Position numbers and translations under genes: made by a program. This document shows positions 17,719 through 27,003 of a DNA stretch of 64,000 bases, piece after piece. Origin of the DNA: Bin87 sp963666865 (lineage in GTDB: Bacteria; Chloroflexota; Dehalococcoidia; Lucifugimonadales; UBA3495); the NCBI GenBank assembly GCA_963666865.1, contig OY763072.1, forward strand, positions 4,092,001-4,156,000. Direction: 5' to 3'. The notes under the pieces were generated by a model, which did not search any database, had not been told where the DNA came from, and was given only the letters and a program-made list of their open reading frames with translations. Numbering within the stretch: position 1 is the first letter of the stretch; the number at the start of each line of letters is the position of its first letter.

Positions 17719-19683
17719 CTACTCCAACCGACCGTCAACTTCTTCTGCAGCGGCCTGTATGGCCGCATATACAAGGTTTAGCAATTCTTGGGCATCCGAG
17801 CTTTTGTCAAAGCCAATGGCTGGTGCTGCCCTTCTGTAAATGGCATCTATATCGTCCGCCCTGCGATAACTGGAGCCTGTCCCTCTGTGATCGTAAGCCC
17901 GCTCCCAAGCCGCTAAGTTTCGACGCGCGATTCTTTGCTCCGCCATACTTTGTAACGGCGCATACACCCGTTGGCGTATGACAGTGAGAGCTGCCAGCCT
18001 TTCGTCCTGCGTCGCGTCGTCATCAATTGCCGACGCTTGCCGATTCAGCCACCGCGAAACGCCATCCTGCAATCTAGAGCGTAGGTCATCAACAGGCCGG
18101 AGGCTATCATATCCGTTCAAGCCGATCGTCAGGCGCAAAGTGAGTGCTTTGATCCTGGTCCAGTGTTCCTTGGGATAGTCAGTATGTCTCCCATGCAACC
18201 AACCTTGCCATGGTTCATGAAACCTAGCTACGGCATCACTAATTGCCATGTCCAAGTCCCTGCTGGACAGCCTAATTCTAGCCGTGGCCTTGGCTTCGGG
18301 GTGGGCAGCCTCTTCTATTGCGTCCAGCAACCTGCGCATCTCGCCGATGCTATAGTTTGGCAACTGAGCGGTGGGCTTATCCATGCTTTCCAGAAAAAAT
18401 GTGTAGTCCTCTACCCGCTCTAGCAGGTCCTCTGCCACGTCGTCCCCAACAATGCTCCGCATAGTTTCGACCGCGTCACGTCCGGGATTGCGCACTCGGT
18501 CTTCGCGGTCTTCTATGGTGTATAAATCGTCGCCGGTCACATTCTCAAAATGAGTGAATGCGAAAGCCAATTTGCCGGCATAGCCCGTGCTTCCTGCCGC
18601 TTTAACCAATTCCTGAGGAGCAGCTAGCATAGGCTGTTGCGCATTGTCTACCAGCAGAATCACATCAGTCAGGGAGAAACGATCGGTGATTTCAGACCTT
18701 ATGCTGGTGGCTGACTGTGCACGGTGCCCGAGACCTTCGCCATCTAAAATGACTAATTTACGGTCTGTCTGTAGTCGTATATCGGCGGGCGTGAATGGCC
18801 CACGTACTCGAACCCCATTGACCAATGGGGTGAGTAGGCGGCCAAACTGCTGACTGTTGTTACCGCAAAACCACCTGACTTCTGTTAGGAAATCATCACT
18901 GTCGCTGGAACGATACTGCCATGCTAATGGCCAATCGTTCTCATCAAAGGTGAATTCGCCAGTCTCAATCCAGGCAAATCGCTCGTGGATTTTTCCGAGA
19001 ACCTCAGTAGCCAGTTCTTGGAGAACCTCGTCTGTTTCTAGTGTTTCGGAGAACAGACTCATCCAAGCATCCCTTTCGCCAGCTCCTCTAGCATCAGCTA
19101 ATGTTGATCCAGCGGCGTCTGTTTTCTCCATTACACGTGAGGTTATTGACCTTATCTTGCTAATGAAAGATTCCAAAATTTCTTGATTTTCTTCCTTTTC
19201 TTCGGCACTGGTAGCTTCGTAGTCGCTCAATGTGTTACCAGAGGTGCCCACCAATTCACTTTGTGCCGAAATTTCATTTGGTTCCCATCTCCCCAATGGG
19301 TAACTCAATCGGAATCGCTGTTCTGGTGGCGACAACAGGGCACGAGCGACTCGGTCGTCTCTATCCTCAGTAACCGCTGTGCGGCAAGCGTTATGCAGGC
19401 ATTTTTCGATCTCGTCCACAACCTCGCGTTGGTCCATGAAAGTTACGACGGCTTCGTATGACCCTTCAGCGGTCACAATTTCGATGTCTGAGGTCGTGGT
19501 ACGGGAGGTTGAAGTCGGTGGGAAACGATCCGAACCGATTAATTGCCTTAAGACCGTCGTTTTCCCTGCTCCGGTAGTTCCTACCAACATCACAGTAGCA
19601 TAGCCGTCATCCCGTGACGGCAACGGTATAGCCTCGTCCCTAATTCGCATGGGATTGCGGGCCATGGTGGATTGAGTTGCCAT
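17719..19683 (-). CDS. Large P-loop GTPase-like protein, uncharacterised
   Basis: A 654-residue protein. The N-terminal domain has a clear Walker A, LVGTTGAGKTTVLRQL (near residue 34), a threonine-rich switch I candidate (TSRTTTSDIEIV) and a DxxG-like switch II in ILDGEGLGHRAQ. FAFTHFEN may replace the TKxD specificity motif, so GTP rather than ATP is inferred. The long C-terminal half is helical, recalling dynamin-like or interferon-inducible GTPases, but I see no membrane segment. The start at 19683 follows AGGTGA. GC content is lower than in the flanking genes. No operon partner is present. Confidence 0.5.
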   Translation of the reverse strand: MATQSTMARNPMRIRDEAIPLPSRDDGYATVMLVGTTGAGKTTVLRQLIGSDRFPPTSTSRTTTSDIEIVTAEGSYEAVVTFMDQREVVDEIEKCLHNACRTAVTEDRDDRVARALLSPPEQRFRLSYPLGRWEPNEISAQSELVGTSGNTLSDYEATSAEEKEENQEILESFISKIRSITSRVMEKTDAAGSTLADARGAGERDAWMSLFSETLETDEVLQELATEVLGKIHERFAWIETGEFTFDENDWPLAWQYRSSDSDDFLTEVRWFCGNNSQQFGRLLTPLVNGVRVRGPFTPADIRLQTDRKLVILDGEGLGHRAQSATSIRSEITDRFSLTDVILLVDNAQQPMLAAPQELVKAAGSTGYAGKLAFAFTHFENVTGDDLYTIEDREDRVRNPGRDAVETMRSIVGDDVAEDLLERVEDYTFFLESMDKPTAQLPNYSIGEMRRLLDAIEEAAHPEAKATARIRLSSRDLDMAISDAVARFHEPWQGWLHGRHTDYPKEHWTRIKALTLRLTIGLNGYDSLRPVDDLRSRLQDGVSRWLNRQASAIDDDATQDERLAALTVIRQRVYAPLQSMAEQRIARRNLAAWERAYDHRGTGSSYRRADDIDAIYRRAAPAIGFDKSSDAQELLNLVYAAIQAAAEEVDGRLE

Positions 19684-19893
19684 TTGGTAATCACCTGCTT
19701 CCGAAACCTTGCAAATTTGCGCGCAGAATCTAGCAAATGGTGTGACTATCGTCAAATTTCGGCAACGGAAAGCCGCCGGTCGGGCCAAGTTGGAGCATGG
19801 ATGTGGTCTAAGGTTTAGCTCGACGGTTTACGCATCCGGCACGATGGCGGCGATGGGCGCGGTTCGGACGCTTGCGCCTGGTGTGCGGGCCAT

Positions 19894-21936
19894 TCAGACC
19901 ATCGCCGATGAAAGCGCAACGGATGAACCGCTGGACCGCCATCGCGTCAACCGGACTTTAAAGCTACGGTTCGGGGTAGGTATGGGTATAGAATCCAGTT
20001 TCATCTGGTAATCGGGCGGGTCCAGCGCAATTTCCGCCCGGTGCAGGATCGTCGCGATGATGAGCGTCATCTGGACCTGCGCCGCCCCCTGTCCCAGGCA
20101 GCTGTGCGCCCCGAAACCGAAGGGCGCGTATGCTCCCGGCTGCCCATGCTCCCGGCGTTCCGGCAGGAAGCGGTCAATATCGAAACGCTCCGGATCCGGG
20201 TACAGCTCCGGTAAATGATGCGACACCGGCATCGCCACCCACACCGACGTCCCCGCGGGTATCCAGTAGCCGGCGAATTCAAAAGAGTTCACCACCGTTC
20301 GCACCATTACCGGCACGACCGGATGAAGCCGCAGCGTTTCCTGAATGGCGCGCTGGGTGACCGGCATATTGTTTATGCCGGCCGCCGTTGGGGGGCCGTC
20401 GCCAAACAGCTCATCGGCCTCGGCACGCACCCGCTCCAGCACGTCGGGGTGTTTCAGCAGCGAGTAGAGCATGAAGGAAGTCGCTGAGGATGAGGTGTCC
20501 GCTCCGGCCAGAAATGGGCCCATGGCATCGACGAACAGGTCGGTATCCGTAATGAAGTCCGGCGCCGAGTGTCGCATTTCCATCAGGGTGTCAGATAGGT
20601 TTGGCGTTCCCCCGGCGCGCAGCGTCGGCTCGTGGGCGGCCAGCACCCGCTCAAAGAGCGCTTCGACCCGACGGCGCGCCCGCCGCACCTTTGGCGTATG
20701 CGCCATAAATCTCGGGTACATTCTGGCCATATAGACCATTTCCAGCGCATGGGCAAAGGTTAGTATATCTTCCAGACGTCCCTGAGGAGATATGCCGGAC
20801 ATCAGCGTGCCCAGTTGCTCCACCACCATACGCTGCACGCTGGGATAAACTGAAACCGGACGATTTTCCGGCCATTGCCGCATCTCATTCTCCACAATGG
20901 CCACGGTCTGGGGCAGATCCTTCACCAACTGCCCCCGGGAGTAGCCGTCCCGCATGAGCTGTCGCAGGCGCGTGTGTTCCGGGCCGTCCATCCCGGCCAG
21001 GGCCCTGGTGCTGCCGAATTGCTGGGCAAATCCCTGCCATGCCACGTGGTCGGTATTCAGGCAATTCTTACCTTCCTGCAGCAAAAATCGATTGGCTTCC
21101 GGCCCCGCCAGTACCAGCCATTTTTTGCCCAATAGCGATATTTCAAATACCGGCCCCAGGTTCCGATACTGTTCCGTCAAAAATCCATTTATCGTGTTGC
21201 GGAATTGCAGCGCGTGGCCGATGATGGGCAAATGCCCTGATGCCCGTGGCCAGCCGCCGCCTTTCTCCTGTATGGCGCGACGCCGGGCGTAAGCTTCCGC
21301 CAGCGTCAAGTTGCGAATCCCGTCGATGACCGACCGGCTCAACGGTTCACGCCGGGAAATCAGCTCAATCCGCCCGCGCGCTTCCGCATATCCCATAGGT
21401 GGCAGTATCCGCTGGAATATGTTGCAGGCCTGGGCCAGGCTGATAATAACTACGTCCCGCGTGTCGGGAATGTCGTCGCTGAAAATAGCGCGCCACACCC
21501 TAAACCACACCTCTCGCTCGTGCTGGCCGCCGGTTGCAGGGTGGCGCCGGCCCCGAGCCACCAGACGCGAGAGAGAGAAGAACCCGGCGTCGTCCGCCTC
21601 CACGACGCCGGCCGCCGCCAGTCGTTCCAGCGTCAGCGAGCGCAGCTCTTCCGACCGTTCGGCCACCCGCCGCACCCAGAATTCAGGGTTGCGGTTACCG
21701 TCCTTCGATACCGCCACGATGTCGGATAGAACCGGGTCCAGCAGTTTGTCATTCAGCGGTGTGGAGTCGGCTACTTCCAGGGTATCAAGGCTGGCATTGA
21801 TGCGACCTTGCAGGGCCAGTTCCAGCAGGGCCGCCCCGGCCAGGGCGTATCCCAGCGTGCGCGCCGGAACGCTGGCAGCTTCGCCGCTGCCTTCATCCAT
21901 AACCAGAAGCAGTAGCTCTTCGGCCAGGTTGAGCAT
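19894..21936 (-). CDS. GPP34 domain fused to cytochrome P450
   Basis: A 680-residue two-domain protein. Residues 1 to about 225 match the GPP34 (Golgi phosphoprotein 3-like) pattern: LNLAEELLLLVMDE, YALAGAALLELALQGRIN, LLDPVLSDI and a helical end. From about residue 230 it is a full cytochrome P450, with a proline-rich GHLPIIGHALQF entry, the I-helix AGADTSSS, the K-helix ETLR, and the heme loop FGFGAHSCLG with axial Cys613. It would insert oxygen into a hydrophobic substrate; the electron donor is not encoded nearby. GPP34 binds phosphoinositides in eukaryotes, so the N-terminal domain may dock the enzyme to a membrane lipid (inference). The reading frame is continuous through the junction. 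Confidence 0.85.
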   Translation of the reverse strand: MLNLAEELLLLVMDEGSGEAASVPARTLGYALAGAALLELALQGRINASLDTLEVADSTPLNDKLLDPVLSDIVAVSKDGNRNPEFWVRRVAERSEELRSLTLERLAAAGVVEADDAGFFSLSRLVARGRRHPATGGQHEREVWFRVWRAIFSDDIPDTRDVVIISLAQACNIFQRILPPMGYAEARGRIELISRREPLSRSVIDGIRNLTLAEAYARRRAIQEKGGGWPRASGHLPIIGHALQFRNTINGFLTEQYRNLGPVFEISLLGKKWLVLAGPEANRFLLQEGKNCLNTDHVAWQGFAQQFGSTRALAGMDGPEHTRLRQLMRDGYSRGQLVKDLPQTVAIVENEMRQWPENRPVSVYPSVQRMVVEQLGTLMSGISPQGRLEDILTFAHALEMVYMARMYPRFMAHTPKVRRARRRVEALFERVLAAHEPTLRAGGTPNLSDTLMEMRHSAPDFITDTDLFVDAMGPFLAGADTSSSATSFMLYSLLKHPDVLERVRAEADELFGDGPPTAAGINNMPVTQRAIQETLRLHPVVPVMVRTVVNSFEFAGYWIPAGTSVWVAMPVSHHLPELYPDPERFDIDRFLPERREHGQPGAYAPFGFGAHSCLGQGAAQVQMTLIIATILHRAEIALDPPDYQMKLDSIPIPTPNRSFKVRLTRWRSSGSSVALSSAMV

Positions 21937-21972
21937 TGCTGACAGCTCCTTTATGCGGTCATACGCACATCT

Positions 21973-22725
21973 TCACTTGGCGGTGTAACCGCCGTCGATG
22001 ACGAGTTCGCTTCCGGTCATGAAGGATGATTCATCGGATGCCAGGAACAACGCGCCGTAGGAAATGTCCTCGGTGGTGCCAACCCGTCCCAGCGGTATCT
22101 GGTCGATGCGGGCCTGGATCTCCTCGGCCGTCTGACTACCCATGCCCTCGCGCCGCATATCGGTGTCCACGCTGCCCGGGTGAATCGAGTTGGCGCGGAT
22201 GTTCTCCGATGCGTACTGAACGGCAGTGGACTTGGTGAACAGACGCACCGCCCCCTTGGTGGCAATGTACGCCGGCGGCCCGATGGACACCAGCCCGCTG
22301 ATGGACGAAATGTTGATGATGCTGCCGCCGCCGGCCCGCCGCATCGCGGGAATCACCGCCTTGGTGCCCAGAAAGACGCCCTTGGCGTTGATCTCCATGA
22401 TATTGTCCCAGTCCTCGCCGGTGGTCTCCTCAATGTCCTTGCGCAGCACGATGGCGGCGTTGTTGACCAGCACGTCCACCTTACCGAACTGTTGCTCGGC
22501 GCTTTCTACCGCCCGCTGCCAGTCGTCGGCATTGGCAACGTCCAGGTGCAGATAAACCGCCTCACCGCCCAACTCGCGGATCTCCGTCTCCACCTGCGCC
22601 CCTAGCTCATCGCGGATGTCGCCAATAACCACCTTCGCCCCTTCCTGAGCGAACATCCGCGCCTCGGTGGCCCCCTGCCCCCTTGCGCCGCCGGTGATAA
22701 TCGCAACCTTGCCTTCCAGCCTCAT
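21973..22725 (-). CDS. SDR family NAD(P)-dependent oxidoreductase
   Basis: A 250-residue classical short-chain dehydrogenase. It has the nucleotide-binding TGGARGQG, NNAAI, the catalytic Ser in NISSISG with YIATK as the Tyr-x3-Lys pair, and the C-terminal DGGYTAK. The acidic residue after the second strand (IGDIRDE) suggests NAD preference. It follows a strong AGGAGG, overlaps the upstream small membrane protein by 4 bp, and lies 36 bp before the P450 gene, so dehydrogenase and P450 may act on the same substrate. Confidence 0.9.
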   Translation of the reverse strand: MRLEGKVAIITGGARGQGATEARMFAQEGAKVVIGDIRDELGAQVETEIRELGGEAVYLHLDVANADDWQRAVESAEQQFGKVDVLVNNAAIVLRKDIEETTGEDWDNIMEINAKGVFLGTKAVIPAMRRAGGGSIINISSISGLVSIGPPAYIATKGAVRLFTKSTAVQYASENIRANSIHPGSVDTDMRREGMGSQTAEEIQARIDQIPLGRVGTTEDISYGALFLASDESSFMTGSELVIDGGYTAK

Positions 22726-23036
22726 GGTGATGCCTCCTGGTTTTCCTGTTCGATGCGGGCGAGCTCAGCATAGCTGCGCCGGTAAAAAATCACGAACATT
22801 AACGACATAGTACAGCTGACCCCAAACGCGGCAGTCAATATAACCACGCCGACTACAAATGCGGCTTCGTCCACCGGGATGGACAATTTCGGGTCTCGGG
22901 AAATCTCCCACAACTCTTCGGCTATGAACAACAGGAACGCGCCCAAGAGCGCCGCTGCCACTCCGGCCCAAAACCTGGAATGTCCCAAGTTACGCTCATA
23001 TGAACGTTTCAACCGGCCTGCGCCCGAGTCAGCCAC
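22722..23036 (-). CDS. Small two-helix membrane protein
   Basis: A 104-residue protein with two predicted membrane helices (about residues 22-42 and 60-86), starting at GTG after AGGCG. I do not recognise the family. It overlaps the following SDR gene by 4 bp and the preceding small membrane protein gene by 8 bp, so the three are one operon with the P450. It could be a membrane anchor or accessory for that oxidation system, but nothing in the sequence shows this. Confidence 0.6.
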   Translation of the reverse strand: MADSGAGRLKRSYERNLGHSRFWAGVAAALLGAFLLFIAEELWEISRDPKLSIPVDEAAFVVGVVILTAAFGVSCTMSLMFVIFYRRSYAELARIEQENQEASP

Positions 23037-23229
23037 GGTCGCCTAGCCACCATACGCCATAGACTATGCCGCCCGAAATTGCGGCGCCGCCGAAAAAGAA
23101 ACCGAAAATGACTGCCGCAAGCCATTCCGAATCGCTCACGGCTGAGAATGCCCCTGGCATCCAGCGTAACGCTGCGACTGATAGCAGAATCAGCGCTATT
23201 GCAATCACAGTGATTTGCCAAAACTTCAT
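23029..23229 (-). CDS. Small two-helix membrane protein
   Basis: A 66-residue protein, almost entirely two membrane helices (MKFWQITVIAIALILLSVAA and FGFFFGGAAISGGIVYGVWW). The family is not recognised. Its end overlaps the next gene by 8 bp, supporting real translation and coupling. It is the first gene of the leftward group that ends with the GPP34-P450 gene. Confidence 0.55.
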   Translation of the reverse strand: MKFWQITVIAIALILLSVAALRWMPGAFSAVSDSEWLAAVIFGFFFGGAAISGGIVYGVWWLGDRG

Positions 23230-23303
23230 ATGTCTACCTCAGTCTCAGTTCGCCGGTAATGGGGTTCAGACTACTTCGGCATAGCATACCGCCGACAGCC
23301 CGC

Positions 23304-24239
23304 CTACGCCAAACCCGCCACCGCCCGCTCCGCGAACTCCGGCCGCACGATGCTCTCGTAGGGATGCGCTTCCCGCACCAGCCCGCCGGAGATTAGCGCG
23401 TCCCGCATCCGGTCAAACCCGTGCCGCGTGATGGTCGGGTCGGTTGCCCACACGCCAGCGTCCTTGTACCGCTGTACGCCTTCCGTCAATACCTCCCGCT
23501 CGTATTCTGGAAATACGCCGGCGATGCGGTCCGCCACCGCCTCGGCGGGACTGTCCGCAACCCAGCGTTGGGCGCGAGCGTAACCGTTCACGAATCCCTG
23601 AACTGTATCGGGATTCTCGGCCAAATACGCCGGCGTAACCGCAAAGCTGCTGTAGCAAACGAAGCCGCTCTCCATGCCCAACGCAGCCGCCAGGTGGCCG
23701 GAGCCTTCTCGCATCAGCTGCACCGCGAAAGGGTTGGGAACCTGGAGGTAGTCGGCGCCGCCGTCGCGGAAGGTGCCCAGCATCTCCTCGGCGGACAGAC
23801 CGCCCAGCAGGTTCACGCTGGCCGGGTCCACCCCGTGCCACCGCATCGCCGCCTGCAACGTCGTATAGGGAACCGGCGTGAAGCCCACCGGAATCAGCGT
23901 GGCGCCCGTCAACTCGGCCCAACGCCAGTTGTCGGTGGGCCGCTTGGACAGCAGGAAAAACCCGTCCCGCTGGTTGATCTCCGCCACGTGCAGCGGAGGG
24001 TCGCTGCTCCCGGCGTCCAGGTCCATAAAGCTGCGGCTGATCCCGCTTTGGGTTATGTCAATTTCACCCGCCTTGAGCAGATCCGTGCTGGCCCGCCCGG
24101 CCGGTATGTGGTCAAAATCGACGTCAAGGCCCTGGTCCGCCAGGAAGCCGCCCTCCACGGCAACGTATATCGTGGTGTAGAACATATTGCGGAAGGCCAC
24201 CCGCAGCCGGATGCGCTCCTTATTGGATGGTTGTGTCAT
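23304..24239 (-). CDS. NMT1/SsuA-like ABC substrate-binding protein
   Basis: A 311-residue member of the periplasmic-binding-protein type II NMT1/THI5 group. It has FRNMFYTTIYVAVEGGFLADQGLDVDF, DITQSGISRSF, GFTPVPYTTLQAA and the C-terminal VLTEGVQRYKDAGVWA. Relatives bind alkanesulfonates, taurine or thiamine precursors. The start at 24239 follows GGAGGAAAGG. No signal peptide is visible, which is unusual for an ABC binding protein and suggests a cytoplasmic role or an annotated start that is too short. A perfect 28-bp palindrome lies just upstream of the ribosome-binding site. Confidence 0.75.
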   Translation of the reverse strand: MTQPSNKERIRLRVAFRNMFYTTIYVAVEGGFLADQGLDVDFDHIPAGRASTDLLKAGEIDITQSGISRSFMDLDAGSSDPPLHVAEINQRDGFFLLSKRPTDNWRWAELTGATLIPVGFTPVPYTTLQAAMRWHGVDPASVNLLGGLSAEEMLGTFRDGGADYLQVPNPFAVQLMREGSGHLAAALGMESGFVCYSSFAVTPAYLAENPDTVQGFVNGYARAQRWVADSPAEAVADRIAGVFPEYEREVLTEGVQRYKDAGVWATDPTITRHGFDRMRDALISGGLVREAHPYESIVRPEFAERAVAGLA

Positions 24240-24262
24240 TACCTTTCCTCCGTTGTGGCTAT

Positions 24263-24290
24263 GTAGGGGCGAGGCATGCCTCGCCCCTAC
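24263..24290. repeat. GTAGGGGC-type perfect palindrome, copy 2
   Basis: A 28-bp perfect palindrome with arms GTAGGGGCGAGGCA and its complement. It lies between an ABC exporter gene and the downstream substrate-binding protein gene, 10 bp before the GGAGGAAAGG ribosome-binding site. It shares the outer GTAGGGGC/GCCCCTAC arms with the copies at 2052 and 30394, while the inner bases differ and stay complementary. Confidence 0.85.
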
Positions 24291-24312
24291 CCGCGTTCCC
24301 AGGTCGCACCGT

Positions 24313-26271
24313 CTATACCGCCACCGGCAGGCGCACGTTGCCGCCGGTGAGCACCACGCCGTCCTCACAGATGCACTCCACGCCGCCGCTTTCGTACTGC
24401 TCGTCATACAGCTGGGCGTACAGCCCGCCCTGGGCCAGCAGTTCGTAGTGCGTGCCCCGTTCCACAATCCGGCCCCGGTCCACCACAAAAATCACGTCCG
24501 CCGCCACGATGGTGGAAAGGCGGTGGGCGATGGCGATGGTGGTACGCCCCTTCATCAGCGGCTCCAGCGCCGCCTGAACGTACCGCTCGCTGGTGGTGTC
24601 CAGCGACGACGTGGCCTCGTCCAGTATCAGCAGGCGTGGTTCATGCAGGATGACCCGGGCGATAGACAACCGCTGCCGCTCACCTCCGGAAAGCCGGTAG
24701 CCGCGCTCGCCGACTATGGTGTCGTAGCCGTCGGGAAACTCCATGATGCGGTCGTGAATGTAGGCCGCCTTGGCGGCATCGTGCAGTTGCTCCTCGGTAG
24801 CCTCCGGGTTGCCGTACATCAGGTTCTCGCGGATGGACGCATGAAACAGGTAGCTCTCCTGGGATACGTAACCGATGATGCGGGCCAGATTCTCCAGCTT
24901 GATGCGCCGCACGTCCACCCCGTCGATGCTGACCTCCCCGGACGTAGGGTCGTACAGACGTGGTATCAGATACGAAATCGTCGTTTTGCCCGCCCCGCTG
25001 GGGCCAACCAGCGCCGCCAGTTGGCCGGGCTGCACTTCCAGGTTCACCCCGTCCAGCGCCCAGAATTCTTGCCCCTCATCCTCAATCTCATAGGCGTCCG
25101 CCGCCAGGCTGGCCGGATGGTAGTTCATCCGCACGTCCCGCAGGGTCACCCGGCCTTCAACCCGCTCAATCGGCATAGCGACGGCGTCCGGCGCATCAGC
25201 AATGTCCGGCCGGATGTCCAGGTAGCTGAAGATCCGCTCGAATAACGCCAGCGACGATTGCAGTTCCACGGAAGTCCGCAACAGCGTGCTGATTGGGAAG
25301 TACAGTCTGGTTTGCAGCGTGGTGAAAGCCACTATCGTCCCCGGCGTAACGCCGCCCTGCCCGATGCTGCCGTAGATGATGTAACCGGCTATCACGTACA
25401 CCACCACCGGCGTCAGCGAGAAGAATATCTGCATTCCGGCCCACACCGCCTGCCCGGTCATCTCCCGCCGTATCTCCAGACCCGACAGCCGCACGTTCTG
25501 GTCGTGGAACCTGGCGACCTCACGGCGTTGGGCGCCAAAGAGCCGGGCCAGCATCACGCCGGACACCGACAGCGTTTCCTGGGTGATGGCCGTCATCTCC
25601 GCCGTGGATTCCTGCACCAGCGCCGACATGGCCCGTCGTCGTTTGCCCACCAGGTAGCTGAACACGGCGAACAGCGGCGTGATACCCACCGCCACTACCG
25701 TCAACTCCCACGATATTATGGTCATTGCCACCAGCGTACTGATGAGAATGACGACGTTGGACAGGATGTTGCTGACCGTGCCCGTCACGACCACGCGGAT
25801 ACCGGCCACGTCGTTGGCCACCCGGCTCTGTATCTCTCCCGTGCGCTGCGACGTGAAGAACCCCAGCGACAATGATTGCAGGTGCGAGTACAGCCGGTCG
25901 CGCAAATCCCGCATCACCCGCTGGCCCACCTGCTGCGTCATCCAGGTTTGCAGCACCCCCAGGCTGCCCGTCACCACCACCACACCGCCCATGGCAGCGG
26001 CCAGCGTCCACAGCAGTGGCAGGTTCGGCCCGCCGTCCACGAACAGCGCCGAGTCAAACACCACTCGTATCAGGATGGGATTCACCACACCCAACCCGGC
26101 GGTAACCAGTATCAGCAGCCCGATGGCCAGCACGCGAGGCCAGTGCGGCTGAAACGCGGCAGCAATCCGCCGGTTCAGGTGCGGCACCCGCCGGCTTGGA
26201 CGGTTCCGGCTGGAGCTAACCGACCGCCGGAAGCCGTGGGGCATATTTTCACGCACCGGACGCATCGTCAC
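24313..26271 (-). CDS. ABC transporter, fused permease and ATPase (multidrug/lipid exporter type)
   Basis: A 652-residue half-transporter of the MsbA/LmrA class. The N-terminal half has six membrane helices (first LAIGLLILVTAGLGVV). The ATPase has Walker A GPSGAGKTT, the signature LSGGERQR, Walker B LLILDEATSSLD and the H-loop AIAHRLST. It probably works as a homodimer exporting a hydrophobic compound. The start is uncertain: GTG at 26271 and ATG at 26265 are in frame, while the AAGGAG lies about 19 nt upstream of the GTG. A 40-nt C-terminal tail with a CIC motif follows the ATPase. Confidence 0.9.
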   Translation of the reverse strand: MTMRPVRENMPHGFRRSVSSSRNRPSRRVPHLNRRIAAAFQPHWPRVLAIGLLILVTAGLGVVNPILIRVVFDSALFVDGGPNLPLLWTLAAAMGGVVVVTGSLGVLQTWMTQQVGQRVMRDLRDRLYSHLQSLSLGFFTSQRTGEIQSRVANDVAGIRVVVTGTVSNILSNVVILISTLVAMTIISWELTVVAVGITPLFAVFSYLVGKRRRAMSALVQESTAEMTAITQETLSVSGVMLARLFGAQRREVARFHDQNVRLSGLEIRREMTGQAVWAGMQIFFSLTPVVVYVIAGYIIYGSIGQGGVTPGTIVAFTTLQTRLYFPISTLLRTSVELQSSLALFERIFSYLDIRPDIADAPDAVAMPIERVEGRVTLRDVRMNYHPASLAADAYEIEDEGQEFWALDGVNLEVQPGQLAALVGPSGAGKTTISYLIPRLYDPTSGEVSIDGVDVRRIKLENLARIIGYVSQESYLFHASIRENLMYGNPEATEEQLHDAAKAAYIHDRIMEFPDGYDTIVGERGYRLSGGERQRLSIARVILHEPRLLILDEATSSLDTTSERYVQAALEPLMKGRTTIAIAHRLSTIVAADVIFVVDRGRIVERGTHYELLAQGGLYAQLYDEQYESGGVECICEDGVVLTGGNVRLPVAV

Positions 26272-26471
26272 CGCCCGTCATTCCACATATCTCCTTGTAA
26301 GATAAGGCCATAGTGCCATGATACCGGCAACCGGGACTGGCAACAATGTCGGAACGCTGCCGAGGCAACCCCGCCCGTTGACGCCCCAAATGCCGCCCCA
26401 TATAATGCCGGCTGGAAAATTACGCACTGCTGATATACCCTTCCCGCCCATCGCCCCAAGGAGTCTCCAGA

Positions 26472-26984
26472 ATGACCACCGAAGTTTACGAATCTGTTTT
26501 GCATCCGGGTTCTCTGGTAGCCGAGCTGAAAAAGAACAACGTTTCCCACGTCGTCTGGCTCCCGGACAGCGAAACCAACTTCCTCTACAACATGATGCTG
26601 GAGGAACCCACTCTGGACCTCATTCCGGTGTGTCGCGAGGGCGAAACCATGGCCGTCGCCGCCGGGCTCTGGGTCGGTGGCGCCAACCCCGTGGTTCTCA
26701 TCCAGAACACCGGCGTTTTCGAGGCCGGCGACTCCATCCGCGGCCTGTGCCTGGACCTCAACCAGCCCCTGGTGATGCTGGTTGGCTATCGTGGCTGGAC
26801 CCGGCGCGGCCCCACTCCCGACTCCGCCGGCCGCTTCATTGAGCACATCCTCCACGCCTGGGGCATCAACTACTACCTGGTCGAAACCGACGACGACGCC
26901 GACCGAATCAGCATCGCTTTCGAAGAGTCCCAGCGCCTCAGCCGCCCGGTAGCCGTCCTCATCGGCACCGAGTTCGGCGCGTAG
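26472..26984 (+). CDS. Sulfopyruvate decarboxylase alpha subunit-like (TPP enzyme PYR domain)
   Basis: A 170-residue protein matching the pyrimidine-binding half of TPP decarboxylases, the size of ComD. VCREGETMAVAAGLWVGG contains the conserved Glu that activates TPP, and LCLDLNQPLVMLVGYRG follows. With the next gene it would form an alpha/beta decarboxylase acting on sulfopyruvate (giving sulfoacetaldehyde) or phosphonopyruvate; sequence alone does not separate these. SD GGAG precedes the ATG. Sulfur-oxidation genes 15-22 kb away make a sulfonate role attractive. Confidence 0.75.
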   Translation: MTTEVYESVLHPGSLVAELKKNNVSHVVWLPDSETNFLYNMMLEEPTLDLIPVCREGETMAVAAGLWVGGANPVVLIQNTGVFEAGDSIRGLCLDLNQPLVMLVGYRGWTRRGPTPDSAGRFIEHILHAWGINYYLVETDDDADRISIAFEESQRLSRPVAVLIGTEFGA

Positions 26985-27003
26985 CCATTCCAATCCGCAA
27001 AAC

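Noticed and set aside
16440..17981. A 513-codon forward open frame opposite the amidohydrolase gene
   Set aside because: It is antisense to a clear amidohydrolase with metal motifs and has no recognisable domain. Long antisense frames are common in GC-rich DNA.
19684..19893. RNA gene in the gap between the GTPase and P450 genes
   Set aside because: No tRNA cloverleaf or recognisable riboswitch was seen. It looks like ordinary intergenic DNA.
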